From assembly GCA_948474755.1 (NCBI GenBank), contig CAOLHI010001022.1, forward strand, positions 248,001 through 312,000: 64,000 nucleotides of DNA, written 5' to 3'. Under the pieces are notes generated by a model that made no database searches, had not been told where the DNA came from, and worked only from the letters and a program-made list of their open reading frames with translations. Origin of the DNA: Ctenosaura bakeri (Eukaryota > Chordata > Lepidosauria > Squamata > Iguanidae). Position 1 is the first letter of the stretch. The number at the start of each line of letters is the position of its first letter. Shown here piece after piece: positions 1 through 11,565 of this stretch. The position numbers and the translations under genes are program-made.

Positions 1-1467
1 CTTCCTTTGAAATCATGTGGTATTCCCAGGTTTTACCACAAAAATGCTCACAAAAGTAATATTCCGAGAAATTCTGAAATGGTTTCAAGGAGATGTTCAT
101 AAAATGCTACATAAATTGCTCTATTTTAATTAGCAACAGCAATCTCTTACATCATTAAATCAGTATGCATATGTACATCAAGCCACAGAGCTCCAAATGT
201 TTCTCTACACTGCCTGAGAATATACAGCATATACAAAAATTTGGACAAAGAGGTCATGTGAACCACTTTGAAGTACATTTGCTGTCCCAAAGTTGAAATC
301 CCTTACAACCTTCTCTTAACTACTTCCTGTTCCAGCAGATGCTATTACACTAAATATTACAATGAGTATTATTAGCAAGCATACCATCCAAGACAGTGAT
401 CACTATGGTTAGATATACAGTCAATTGTTTTTCATACCAAACACTGGGGACCAGAAGGATTGTAAATTTTTCATCTTTCAACAAATACCTGTACTGACCA
501 CCAAAGAAAAGAAAATATTTATTCAGTAATCATTATCCTTGTGGTAACAGAATGGTTTTAAATCTGTTTTACATTTAGTAAGTCCTTTCCCCCAAATTTA
601 TAAATATTCTTCTTCCTCCCATCCCAAGAATGAGTCAAACAGTTATTCAGTGTTTACAGTAATTAAAATGTAAACATGAATCTCCAGTTGGTACTAATTG
701 CAATCTAGAGGGTGCTTTCAAACTTATTTTAAAAGGATGCAACAAGAATTTGGTATATTAGGTCCCCCATAACCACGAGGGATAGTGAAAAATGTGGTTA
801 ATACCAAACTTCTCTTAAAAAAAGAAATGAGAAGAATTACAGGTTCTCTTAGGCTTATCAGGATTGCCAGCATCACCACTCTTGTGCTCTAGGGCCATTA
901 CAAACTACACAAGGACTCAAGTAGAAGGACTTTACAAGGGCCTGTATTGAATAAGGACAAGGACTTTACTGTGCAGAAGGACCCTGTATCACAATCAGAT
1001 CAGAAAGAGTAACCAAAAGCCCAACTAAGAGACTGGGTATCATTAGAGCATATGTAGTACTGTATACAGCGATGAAAGGCAAAACAGCACGGATAATGTG
1101 AGACAGCAGAATACCAGGAGGAAATGGGGTGCCATTTGCTTCATTTTTACATTCCCTGACATTTTCCATGTTGTTTTGTTGTTATTGTTGTTATTATTAT
1201 TATTTTTTACCTGCCTGCCCCCATGGATCAGAGCACGGGACAACTGTATGTCCTGTACTTTTATTTTATTTCACTTTATTACTTCCATTTCTATGTTATT
1301 ACTATTAAATTCAAAGTATGTATTTTCAGGCCGCATCTCATTGTGCATCTCATTTTCAAACAGTATTTCTCAGGAGGGAAAAAGAGTCTTATAGAATCAT
1401 AGAAATGTAGAGTTGGAAGAGACCACAGGGGCCATCCAGTCCAACCCGCTGCCATGCAGGAACACCC

Positions 1468-2094
1468 TCAAAGCACTCCCAACAGATGGCCATCCAGCTT
1501 CTGCTTAAAAACCTCCAAAGAAGGAGACTCGACTATACTCCGAGGCAGCATATTCCACTGCCGGACAGCCCTGACTGTCAGGAAGTTCTTCCTGAGGTTC
1601 AGGTAGAATCTCCTTTCCTGCAGCTTGAATCCATTGCTCCTTGTCCTGGTCTCTGGAGCAGCAGAAAACAAGCCCACTCCCTCTTCTACATGGCATCCCT
1701 TCAAATATTTAAACATGGCTATCGTGTCCCCTCTTAACCTTCTCTTCTGCAGACTAAACATACCCAGCTCTCTAAGTCTATCCTCATAGGGCATGGCTTC
1801 CAGGCCTCTCACCATTTTGGTCGCACTCCTCTGGACTTGTTCCAGCTTGACCATGTCCTTCTTAAATTTGGGTGCCCAGAACTGGACACAGTATTCAAGA
1901 TGAGGTCGAATCAAAGCAGAGTAGAGTGGTACCAATACCTCCCTTGATCTAGACATCATACTCCTATTGATGCAACCGAGAATTGCATTGGCTTTCTTGG
2001 CTGCCGCATCACACTGCTGACTCATGTTCAGCTTGTGGTCTATGAAGACTCCTAGATCCCTTTCACACATACTGCTATCCAGCCTGTATTCCAT
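1468..2094 (-). pseudogene. CR1 ORF2 C-terminal region (continuation after frameshift)
   Basis: A 208-residue frame continues the CR1 ORF2 from the palm/thumb region to its C-terminus. Recognisable CR1 blocks are [42 protein letters not shown] and [17 protein letters not shown], followed by a Nx[12 protein letters not shown] block. It overlaps the preceding fragment by 20 bp in a different frame. It is otherwise free of stops, which suggests a fairly young copy. Confidence 0.9.
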
Positions 2095-2545
2095 TTTTTC
2101 TACCTAAGTATAGGACCTTACATTTTTCTCTGTTGAATTTCATTTTGTTAACCTTGGCCCAGCTCTCCAATCTGTTAAGGTCATTTTGAATTTTGATCCT
2201 GTCCTCTGGCATATTAGCAACCCCTCCCAATTTGGTGTCATCTGCAAATTTGATGAGCATGCCCTCTATTCCTTCATCCAAGTCGTTGATGAAGATATTG
2301 AACAGCACTGGGTGCAGGACAGAACCCTGTGGCACCCCGCTAGTCACTTCTCTCCAGGATGAAAAGCAGCCATTGGTGAGCACCCTTTGGGAATGGTCAG
2401 TCAACCAGTTACAGATCCAGTTGACAGTAGCCCTGTCCAGCCCACATTTTACTAGCTTCTTTGCAAAAATGTCATTGGGAACTTTGTCAAAGGCCTTACT
2501 GAAATCGAGATATGCTACATCCACAACATCCCCTTCATCTATCAA
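2075..2545 (-). pseudogene. CR1 reverse transcriptase core (fragment, frameshifted)
   Basis: A 156-residue open frame holds the three catalytic blocks of a non-LTR RT: YLDFSKAFDKV (motif A Asp), SGVPQGSV (the block before the active site) and KFADDTKL (the F-A-D-D active site). All catalytic aspartates are present. Its frame ends just after LYLGRKNG. The homologous protein continues in another frame at 2094, so an indel in about 2075-2094 breaks the ORF. This is inferred from the overlap of two CR1-homologous frames. The upstream part of ORF2 is absent, so the fragment cannot be functional. Confidence 0.9.
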
Positions 2546-4514
2546 GCTACTATCATAAAAAGAGATAAGATTAGTCTGGCATGACTTAGACTTCTCATAG
2601 ATACGTCAGGAAATAGGGTAACTGAAATCACATATACTGGTTACGTGGTTATGGGGTGCCTACTGTATCCTGTATTTCTCCATTCCTAACATTACTGACT
2701 AAATTACTTAATGCTCAAATCCATGTTACTTGTTCCACTTGAGTGTCCTTTGTTACATCATCTATTTAACAAAGTTAATACTGATTTTGAAACTGTTGCT
2801 TTATGTGCTGTCTTCCACTGACTTCTTCACACAGGATAGAAAAAAAGGGTAATTGTGATCTCATTAAAATTTCCCTTCTACTCTGAAATTTCTGGAAATG
2901 AGGTGGGTCCAATTTGTGGAGAGATAAAAAGCTTTATTTAAAAAAAACTTGCAAAATGTTGGTGCTGCTAAATTTACATAATGCCTCTATACTGGAAAAG
3001 GTGGGCAGGTTCATATTGTCTTCTCTCATTATCTGCAACCTTCAGTGGACACTATAGGGGCCCAACCTAACCCCCATATCATTTTGTTTGGCGTATGACA
3101 TCTGGGAGAGAATGGAGAAGCAGGCTATAGAACTGGGATAGGAACTGCTAACAGTGCATCCATCATACCTCATTAAAGATGTTTGTGCAAAGTGTTAGTC
3201 CATCAGAATAACTCTGCTTGCATTCATGTAAAACACTGTTCTATATTGGGTTCTCTGTTAAATTTTCAAGACTGTTAGATACAAACTTTCTTTCTGAACA
3301 TGATCATATTAAATGCTTAACAACAAACTTCAGCAACTCTTGCAAACTTCTGTCAAGCAACAAATCTAGACAGAACATGTAATGGCCTGTAGCTATTAAA
3401 GTAAACCCTATAGGCTTCTGGAGGCTTTTTATGGTTCTGACAGAATTACAAGAAACTGGAGAGAACACTGAACATCTCATGTGCAATTTCACCTGAATAT
3501 CCAAAATGCTGTGATGTACTAAATCTACAATTAGCCAACCTGTCTTCTCAGCATAGCAAATATATTACAAAGTTGAGTGCAACAAGAGAGCCACAGCCAA
3601 AACATAAAGCTAAAAGACTTCTCATGTTTTGTTTGAGGTCCTAACATATGCACAGAAGATTTGCCAGCAAAGACTGTCTTGCTTCTCAAGAACAGCTGAT
3701 GAAAGCTAAGCACAGACAGACTATTGGAATGTAACCACTGACCTCAGAAGAACACTTTCCCTCCCTCTCTCAGTTCCTCTACTTTTTCTATGCATTCTAC
3801 ATGCAAAGCTCATGAGGAAAAATGCTAAATTTATCCCATAATGCCACAGTGGGAGCCATCAAATAAAATGAGACATCATTTAATAATCTGATGATGTGAT
3901 TCCTAAGCAAAACAGTTGTTTGATATTCTTTTACAGCAGAGAAACAAACAATTTTAGAAGCACTTGTTGAAGTACTGTATCTACTTTTAAACAGGTTGAA
4001 TAAACCATTATTTCAGATTCAATACAAACTAAATAAGTAATTTAGGTTATTCAACACAGGCATACCTCTGTTAACAATGGCTCTGATAAAAAAAGGGCCT
4101 TTCTACAAAGTCTTTTTATGCCAGTTTGGCCCACCTTTCCTCCTCTCCCTGGAAGCTTTTTAGCAACATCAGCGTTGAGAGGATAATGATGGAGGCCTGG
4201 ACAAACAGACTTTCAGTATGAGGTTGCAGCAGTGTGTCTGCAGCAATCAATGCAATAAAGCTTCTAATTGTAACTGTACCTTACAGGCAAGGTAAAAAGC
4301 ATCAGTCTCCCAAATCCCTGAATATGCGTGAACAGCAAAACAGAAAGAGGAAGAGACACCAGCCTGCCTTTGCACATACCCTGAGCATGTTAACAAAGTA
4401 CAGACTTGTATGTTTGGCCACCAAAATAGAGAAAATTTCAAAAGTGGAGACCAGTGAAAACAAAAGATATCCTTGGATGCATTTTGGAAGAAACTTTCAA
4501 ATGGTTTCAAGAAG

Positions 4515-4770
4515 ATCATAGAAATCATAGAAATGTAGAGTTGGAAGAGACCACAGGGGCCATCCAGTCCAACCCCCTGCCATGCAGGAACACCCTCAAA
4601 ACACTCCCGACAGATGGCCATCCAGCCACTGCTTAAAAACCTCCAAGGAAGGAGCCTCCACTACACTCCGAGGCAGCAGATTCCACTGCCGGACAGCCCT
4701 GACTTTCAGGAAGTTCTTCCTGAGGTTCAGGTGGAATCTCCTTTCCTGCAGCTTGAATCCATTGCTCAGG
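4515..4770 (-). mobile_element. CR1 LINE, short 3' end
   Basis: About 250 bp are nearly identical to the 3' end of the CR1 copy at 1389, including the ATTCTATG-type terminus (plus strand 'tcatagaaatcatagaaatg' near 4519) and the last part of ORF2 ([31 protein letters not shown]). It is strongly 5'-truncated at about 4770. Confidence 0.92.
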
Positions 4771-6032
4771 AAAGATTCAAAATAATTTTGTTTACATATG
4801 CAAGCCATACCTGACATCGTTGCGTCATTTCAAAAGTGCATACTGTTTCAATTGAAAAGTTTGCTGAAACATGTTGAACTATACTTCTTTCTTTTTTTTG
4901 TGGTACCAGAATAGATCCCCCTTTCCATGTTATTTCTGCCTCTAGCACCGAAGTTACTGTTGAAGGAGTAATGCACAGGAACCCATCTACTTTGTTAACT
5001 GAAGCATACTAGTACTCAGAAAGATAACATTCCTATAGTAATTTCTTTAAAATAAAATTGTGATATACTTCTTGGCTAACCCTTTTACAGGAATGTTAGC
5101 TAATTAAATTAGAAGTTGAGAAAGTGTGGCCTCTGAGCCATATGAGGTACCTGAACCTCACTTTTGTAGTCTCAGATGTCCCCAAACCCTACATTTAAAG
5201 AACACCTAAACACTAACCAAAATGCCCCCAAACCCCCCTCAAAAGCCGTGATTAGGCAAAACACAATGCAACTAAATGATAAAACAAGGTAGGAAAAAAA
5301 TGTGAAATCAGGTCATTAAAAAATGATCTTAAACAGTCTTCTAGACAGATACTGGAAACGATTCAGCCAAGTCTCTCTGGGAAAAGTATTCCAAAGAGGA
5401 AGAAACACTGTGGAAAAGACAGTCTGGCTGCCTGCTGCCTGCAAATGAAAGAAGAGAAAGCTCCAAATGCAGAGACGGAAGGAGAAGTCCACAAATTCAA
5501 CACCACTGATGTTTTCTTTCCCCTCACTAAAGGACAATTCAAAAAGGAATCCAAACTAACATCTAAAGCATCTTGGAATATTTTAAGGCACCCTGAGACT
5601 GTGCTATAATACTTTAAATATTCTGGGTGATAAACTGTCTCCTGCCTACTTCTATGGCTATTGCCTGCAGCATTTTATAACAAAAGGGAATCTTTTCATT
5701 CTTAGTATAATACACACAAAGAAGTATGGAAGATAAGGAGGTTTCAAACACCACAGAGTCAGACCATTTAGGACTTGAAGGCTTAAAAACTGACACTTTG
5801 AACTGAGTCTGGAAGCTCATCAGTAACCAGAGCAATGTTTTGATAACTAGGGCTTGCTATTTTCTACCTTAGGCAGGCAGTGGACCCTTGGGGGAAAATA
5901 AACAGCATTCTGGATATTTTTTATGTCAGTTCCATGCAGAGCACATTATTATAATCAAATCAATCTAGAGATTACTACAGCACATATTACAGTGCCTAGG
6001 CCCACATTTCTCAAAATGAGACACAGCTGACA

Positions 6033-6704
6033 TACACAGGTTAAGCATCTCAAATCTAGAAATCAAAAACTTGAAAACCTCCAAAAACCAAATCTTTTTG
6101 CTGCCAGTCACCTGCTTCCACCTTTGAGGCAGCAGATGAGGTGTTTCTGCTCATTTGTCTCTCAGATTCTCAGTCTCTCTCCAGCCTCACCTCTCACATA
6201 CAGCACAAGTAGCAAATGGACGAGAGGCAAGGCTGAAGAGAGACACAAGGCTGAAGAGAGACATGAGGGTCTGTGTAATGGAGGAAATTCAAGCATAGTG
6301 TATGGCATGAATTCACACCTCCCACCATTTCACAGATCCTTGCATCTCTTTCCAGCCTCACATCTCTCTCCAGCCTCATCTCTCATTCATTTGCTACTCC
6401 AGACATGAAACTGGAGAGAAATTGAGGATCTGTGAGACTGAGGATATAAAGGCCCTGACACCTGTACTATGGAGGGGAAGGGAAGGGAGTATGGTACAGA
6501 AGATCTCCGGGGAGCCCACCAGCTACCCTTTTCTGCCTTCAGGTGGCAGCTGCAATGCTCCTGCTTGTTCATGTGTGGGCTCCCCATGGGTCTCTTGTAT
6601 AGTACTATATTTTATCTATATGCAAACACAGGTATTCCAAAATGAAAAAAAAAAACACAAAACGCCTCTGGTGCGTATTTTGGAGAAGGGATACTCAACT
6701 TGTA
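6033..6704. mobile_element. Tigger/pogo-like non-autonomous DNA transposon
   Basis: The left end reads TA then CACAGGTTAAGCATCT. The right end, reverse-complemented, reads TA then CAAGTTGAGTATCCCTT. These match the CAGGTTGAGTATCCCTTATCC-type termini of Tigger-like (pogo, Tc1/mariner superfamily) elements, with TA at both ends as expected for the TA target duplication. The inner 620 bp have no transposase-like frame. They carry repeated 'ctgaagagagaca' and 'ctctccagcctca' units. Family name is inferred from the termini only. Confidence 0.65.
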
Positions 6705-8377
6705 CTACCAGTGTAAAGAGGGGAAGGGGGATTTGGACAGAACTGCTACCTGAGAATCAAGCTATAAAGCTATGTCCAGGCTGGGTGACTAAAGTTAATC
6801 TTTATTAACAACTAAACCTGTACAACTGCAGCTTGATTACTGGGTTTGTTTGCTTGTATGCACATGACCCAGTGCAGAATATTCAAGGCATTTACACCCA
6901 AGTACATTCACACTTAATAGCTATTGAAAAAAACCTGGGACATATTTGGTCCATCAATTTTCTAAACCCAATTCCTTCTTCTTTCAATATAACTGAGCAA
7001 GCAGTTTCCCTGCCTTAAATGCCTTCCCCATTTAAGGATAGTATAAACACTATAATTTTTTATGTCTGTCTTTCAGGTTCACAACTTTCTCTGTGGAACT
7101 CTTCATTTGTTAAGATGCGAAGCAAAACAAGAACATTATCCATGAATGCTTATCTCTGTGGTAAAGTACATGTAAGCCTGAAGCAGACATTTCAAGAGAG
7201 AAGCACAAAGGGGGAGGCTGGAAAAAGAACAGAAGTGTATTCGACGCCAAAAATGGAAGAAGGAAAACCTAATGAAGGCAGTCAATTTCAATCTCTAACA
7301 TTTCCATTTTAGGAACGAAATTAGTTTATTAGAAAATCTGTTGTAATATGTATTGTACAATAACTTTACAGCAAAATATTATGACATTTATTTGGACAGA
7401 TACTGTATTAGTTTTTAGATTCCTGTCCACAGTTTAGTAAGTATATTCTAATAGGTTCACTCAACTTCTGCAAATTTCAGAAAAGATTTTTGACTTCTAT
7501 AGAGAATTTTTAAGGGGAATGTTGTACAGCACACAAACAACAAATCTTATATCTTGATGCCATCCTTCATTAAAAATATATGATAAACAATAAACAATGC
7601 TCCCAACATCTGTAGAATCCACCTCACAAAACTGAACTCATACAACACTTCCAAAGCTATGTTCCTTCAGCAACAGACAATCATGATCTCTGCAACTATG
7701 TCATTATGCCTGCACTGTTAGTGGTACATGACACAAGGGGTAAACAAAGACTGAAGGGGAGAAAGTAGAAAATTATCTGGCATTTCACCCACAACAGTTA
7801 TCATAAAAAGCATGGAAAATATTCCCATTCCAACCAGTGTTAACTCAACAGGTAACTTGTCTTCACCTGTAACCTTAACTAGACAGGTTGAATAAACTAC
7901 TCATAGCTTTATCATGGCATAGCACCACACAAATAAGGGCAGCAACAGGGAAATTCAGATCTACAGCATGGGACAACATCACCCCACTCTCAGTAGTTCA
8001 GTATTCCATGAGATTAAGAGGGGAAAAGATGATAAGAGCCATAGTGAAAGGAGAAAATGGAGCAACTGTGCACATAACTAGCAGTTAACAGCCAAAATGG
8101 AGTTTCACAGGTAATACGATTTACATCTCTGCACAAAGATGTCTATTGGTTACAAATGAAACACAACAGAACATCACCTGTGAAAACATGCCCATCATGC
8201 ACAGCAAAAAAGGAGGTTCTACTAGAAACACAACCAATAGAGGGATAAAAGCAGAGTGCTTGAATCCACACAGTTGTGTTGTGCCTGTATGGCAACTGGT
8301 GCTTTCATACGGTTATTAGAGGAGTTGGTTACTGATGAGTTGTACATTTATTATAGAGCAGAGATTGCTTCTTCATT

Positions 8378-8411
<34 letters not shown>

Positions 8412-8412
8412 T
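8378..8412. repeat. (AGAT)n microsatellite
   Basis: About eight uninterrupted AGAT units in the plus strand, ending in 'atatattc'. Length suggests it could be polymorphic. Confidence 0.95.
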
Positions 8413-8465
8413 ATTCAAGTTGCTATTGGGTTGGCTTAATATTGTGATGGAACAGGATATACTGA

Positions 8466-8546
8466 ATATTTTATTTATTTATTTATTTATTTGTATCCCA
8501 CCTCTCCATATGGATCGAGGCGGCGAACAACTTACAAATAGCATGT
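8466..8546 (-). mobile_element. L2-type LINE 3' terminus with (TTTA)n tail
   Basis: On the minus strand the sequence reads 'gccgcctcgatcc..ggagaggtgggatacaaataaataaa'-like, the same terminus as the longer L2 copy at 52376-53056. Only the last ~50 bp and the AAAT tail are present. Confidence 0.75.
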
Positions 8547-10489
8547 ATTTCGAAACATTTCTATACATGCCCCCAACAAGCTGGGTACTCATTTTACTGA
8601 CCTGCGAAAGGATGGAAGGCTGGATGAATAGGCTGCACTGAGACAAGGATCAATGTAAGCCATCTTGTCAGAAGGACAAGATCAGCCACAGAGATGTAAC
8701 AGCCAAAGCAGAAAATGCACAGCCAGAGAAATGTAGAGAGGGAGACTAGTTTCTATGCTAATGGTAGAAGACTCCAAGCCAAAATTGGATAGATGGAGTA
8801 CTTAAGCTTTAAGGTAAAATGTTGATATATAACAGAAAACTGATAGTATGGTGAGAAAAATAATCTCTGGACACATGTTCTAGGAGGTAATGAGCATACA
8901 GATGCTGCATCAAAGAGGTCAAAATATCAAGCCAAACAGTGTAGGTCAAAGAGGGTAGAAGATCAAACAAGCTAGACACATTAAAAGAGGCATCCTCCAC
9001 AGAAATGTTGTAACATCAGACCTCAAAACTGAATTAGTACAAGGGACAAAATGCTCATGGTGATCTTGAGATGAAGATCAAGGCAGCATTCAAAAAAGAA
9101 AGAAAAGAAAATGACTGACTCCAAATATCCTCAAACTGACCAGGTAAGCGCATGCCCCAGTCATGGCAAAGTGGTAAATTTTCCCTACAACAGCTGGTCA
9201 TGAAACTCAGCAGAGAGATGGTGACCTTGGACTTAATCAGACATGGTGTTGAGCAGAACCTCATGCAAAAGGTGAATGTAGTTGACTTGTTTGGGAATGG
9301 TGACCATCCAACATCTTTTAAATTCAATTTGCATTTAAGTGAGGAAGTACTACGGAACTCTAATGGTTTCATGTTAGATTTCAAGGAAGGAAACATTTCT
9401 AAATGAAGAAATTGGGAAATGAACTTAAAGGAACTTAAAAGGGAAATTTAAGAGGATTAAATCTTTCCAAAATACTTGGGGGCTAGTCAAAATTACATTA
9501 ATAGATCTATCTATCATCTGGAATACATATCTCATGCAAGACAAGAAAAGTAGCACACAGTCCAAGAGGTCACCACCTAGATTGACAAGCAGTGTTAAAG
9601 ATGCTATTAAATAAAATAAACACTTCCTTCAGAAACTAGAAGTCCTGTCTAAACAAGAAGAACAAGGAATACAAACTTGCAGAAAGAAAATGCAAACAGA
9701 CAGTAAGTGTTGCAAAGAAGCATTTAAAAGCAATCCATCTTGAGAAGTGGAAGAAGATTGAGGCACTGTTGATGGTGAGTGTTTTGGCACTGTGGCAGAC
9801 CTTGAATGAGCCCAAGTAGGATCCCAAAGCTGCTGGTACTGATGGCCCTAAAGGTGGTTGTGACTGAGAAGCATCATCAGTACAAGGTTAGTCCATCAGT
9901 ATAGTGAAGATGGAGGCTGATGGTACTGTAGAAGATGAAGTGATGCCTGTAGTGGTCATGAACAAGGGCCTATTTTGAGCATCAAGTTCAGATGTCTTCA
10001 TAGTTGACTCCTAAGGGCTTTAAGACAAGCTGCTCTATTTCTACACATCTTAAGGAAACGGCTTTGCAATGGAAGCACTTATCCACAATATGGCCCTCAC
10101 CTAAGCAAAATGGCTGTCCATTTTGGGGAATCTTCTTCCTACTAACGAGACACTCTTCAAAGAACACTTTGGATGTCATATCTAGTAGGCAGGTCAGAAG
10201 ACTCTTAGTCCCTTGACAAATGAAAGGTAAGGAAAAGAAAAGGACAAAGATTCAAGAAAGAAAGTAAAGTAAGAAAAACTTCATGATTGGAAGTAATGAT
10301 GCAGCCATGATGGTAGACAAAAGAACTTGAGGGGGTTTGAGCAGAAACTGCATAGAGCATGAGCAGTAGAGGATGGGATGAGGCTTTTAGCTTCATAAAT
10401 TTCCAAAGATGGGCTACACAAGCACTAGACTCTCATCTGTATGAGACACAGAGACCACAAAAAACAATGAAATTGCCAATATCAAACTA

Positions 10490-11110
10490 TAGCGCAACTG
10501 CACTTCAAATACTACGATATGTAAAATTCTGACCAGTGCTCCTCAAAAGGGATATTGTAAACCTGGAAAAGATGCAGGGAATGGCAACCAGAATAATCAA
10601 GAGTTGCAATCAAGTCCATTATGAGGAGAGTTTACTTAGAAAAGGCAAACACAAATGTCAAATAAAGGGAGATATGATGATGGCATATAAAATAATGCAT
10701 AGCATGGAGTAGGAATAATCATGTAACCTGGGGTCAACTACTGAAGTTAACTGCTAGGCATTCAAGACAGATAAACAGAAGCATTTAATCAAATAGAACA
10801 CTGTTAAACTGCAGAATTCACAACCACAGTATATGATGGTGAAAATTTAGATACCTTTAAACAAGGAGTGGACAAACTCATGGATGAATTGTCAAAGTCA
10901 TGTATGATAGACATACACTTTTTCTCTTACCAAAGATAGCATCTCTCTACATATGAGTTGCTGGAGAATCTGAGATATAATGTTCTATTGCCCTCATGTC
11001 CTGCTTGCAGGCTTCTCATAGCATCTGACTGGTCAGTGTGTGAATAGTATGCTGAACTAGACAGGCCTTTGATATGAAAGAAATGGCCATTTATATTTCT
11101 TCCTATTAAA
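10490..11110 (+). mobile_element. CR1/L3-type LINE 3' end (degenerate)
   Basis: The plus strand resembles the ORF2 C-terminus and 3' UTR of an older CR1/L3-like LINE. It has a 'cagaattcacaaccaca' (WN-S-like) block and a 'ttaaacaaggagtggacaaa' block. A 3' UTR follows with 'ttgccctcatgtcctgcttg', 'gcttctcatagcatctgac' and 'tgctgaactagacaggcctt'. Many indels; no intact frame. The clade name is from memory of similar amniote repeats. Confidence 0.7.
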
Positions 11111-11259
11111 AGAATCTGGGATAAAACCAGGAACTATAAAAGCTCAATATGCCAAAAGACTATATGCAAAAAGATTAAACGTCGAGAAGAAATGGATGAA
11201 CTCTTCAATGAAAATAATCTCAAAGAGCTGGAGGCTGCTTGTACTACTCAGCTCTAACA
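11101..11259 (+). pseudogene. Unrecognised open segment ending in a charged helix-like stretch
   Basis: Directly after the LINE end at about 11110, a frame stays open for about 50 codons without an early Met and ends at a TAA near 11257. It runs through KKIKRREEMDELFNENNLKE and ends LEAACTTQL. It is Lys/Glu-rich and looks helical. I do not recognise a family. It may be a scrap of a transposon protein or chance. It is not part of BABAM2 (wrong strand). Confidence 0.25.
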
Positions 11260-11455
11260 ATATCATAGACTTAAAGAAGAAATTGTGAAGAGTACCCATG
11301 CAGCTTTACCAACATAGCCACTTATTGTTATCATCATATTGGATTTTGTCAGTTAAAAGTCAAAGTGGCTTTATGCTACCCGAAATTTCACATATATTCA
11401 ATAGCAAATACAGCTGATCTCAAAAAAACAGGAGTATCATACATCAGGTACTTAC

Positions 11456-11565
11456 TGTTCAATTCGTGGCGACAAATACAATTTGGGAAACACCTGAGTT
11501 GCTTCTGTATCCTCAAAGCTGACTGACAGAAGAGCAACATCTTCTCCAGGGTCTTCGTTTGCATC
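11456..11565 (-). CDS. BABAM2: BABAM2 internal coding exon, about residues 191-227
   Basis: The 110-bp exon encodes 36 residues plus two bases of a His codon. It starts [20 protein letters not shown] and ends in [16 protein letters not shown]. Human has Val for the second residue and Tyr for the Phe in QVxPKLYL. The acceptor is an AT/T-rich tract ending in TGCATATAG; the donor is GTAAGT. Leaving phase is 2. It lies between the two UEV-like domains. The following exon would start within the HALGG segment. I searched the remaining 11.4 kb by eye for the downstream residues (about 228-383) and did not find them, so the 3' part of the gene lies outside the window on the left. Confidence 0.97.

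Larger units (their letters stand above)
1389..2610 (-). mobile_element. CR1 LINE, 5'-truncated, with reverse transcriptase remnant
   Basis: Read on the minus strand this is the 3' part of a CR1 non-LTR retrotransposon. It ends at the typical CR1 terminus, a short repeat of the ATTCTATG type (visible on the plus strand as 'agaatcatagaa' at about 1392). It contains the RT core and the C-terminal region of ORF2, then a 3' UTR of under 80 bp. ORF1, the endonuclease and the front of the RT are missing, as expected from incomplete target-primed reverse transcription. The 5' limit near 2610 is approximate. I see no target-site duplication, which is usual for CR1. Confidence 0.93.
1..11455 (-). other. 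BABAM2: BABAM2 intron downstream of the residue 191-227 exon (incomplete)
   Basis: This is intronic on the gene's strand; the acceptor is outside the window. Recognised contents are the CR1 copies at 1389-2610 and 4515-4770, the Tigger-like element at 6033-6704, the AGAT microsatellite at 8378-8412, the L2 tail at 8466-8546 and the CR1/L3 3' end at 10490-11110. A T-rich (TTG/TTA)n run lies at 1171-1207. In 1-1170, 2611-4514, 4771-6032, 6705-8377 and 8547-10489 I recognise no gene, RNA or named repeat. The last of these is noticeably purine-rich on the plus strand. Confidence 0.85.

Noticed and set aside
1043..1394. Open frames with poly-Asn or poly-Leu runs
   Set aside because: The runs are translations of the (TTG/TTA)n simple repeat at 1171-1207.
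4515..4770. Separate small genes in the overlapping frames around 4600-4800
   Set aside because: All of these frames are translations of the CR1 3' end and its antisense.
9055..9406. Opposed open frames of 113 (minus) and 84 (plus) codons
   Set aside because: They mirror each other over the same purine-rich DNA. No motif, no start context or splice evidence supports either.
1..11455. Downstream BABAM2 exons (residues 228-383)
   Set aside because: I looked for the conserved downstream segments on the minus strand and found none. They most likely lie beyond the left edge.
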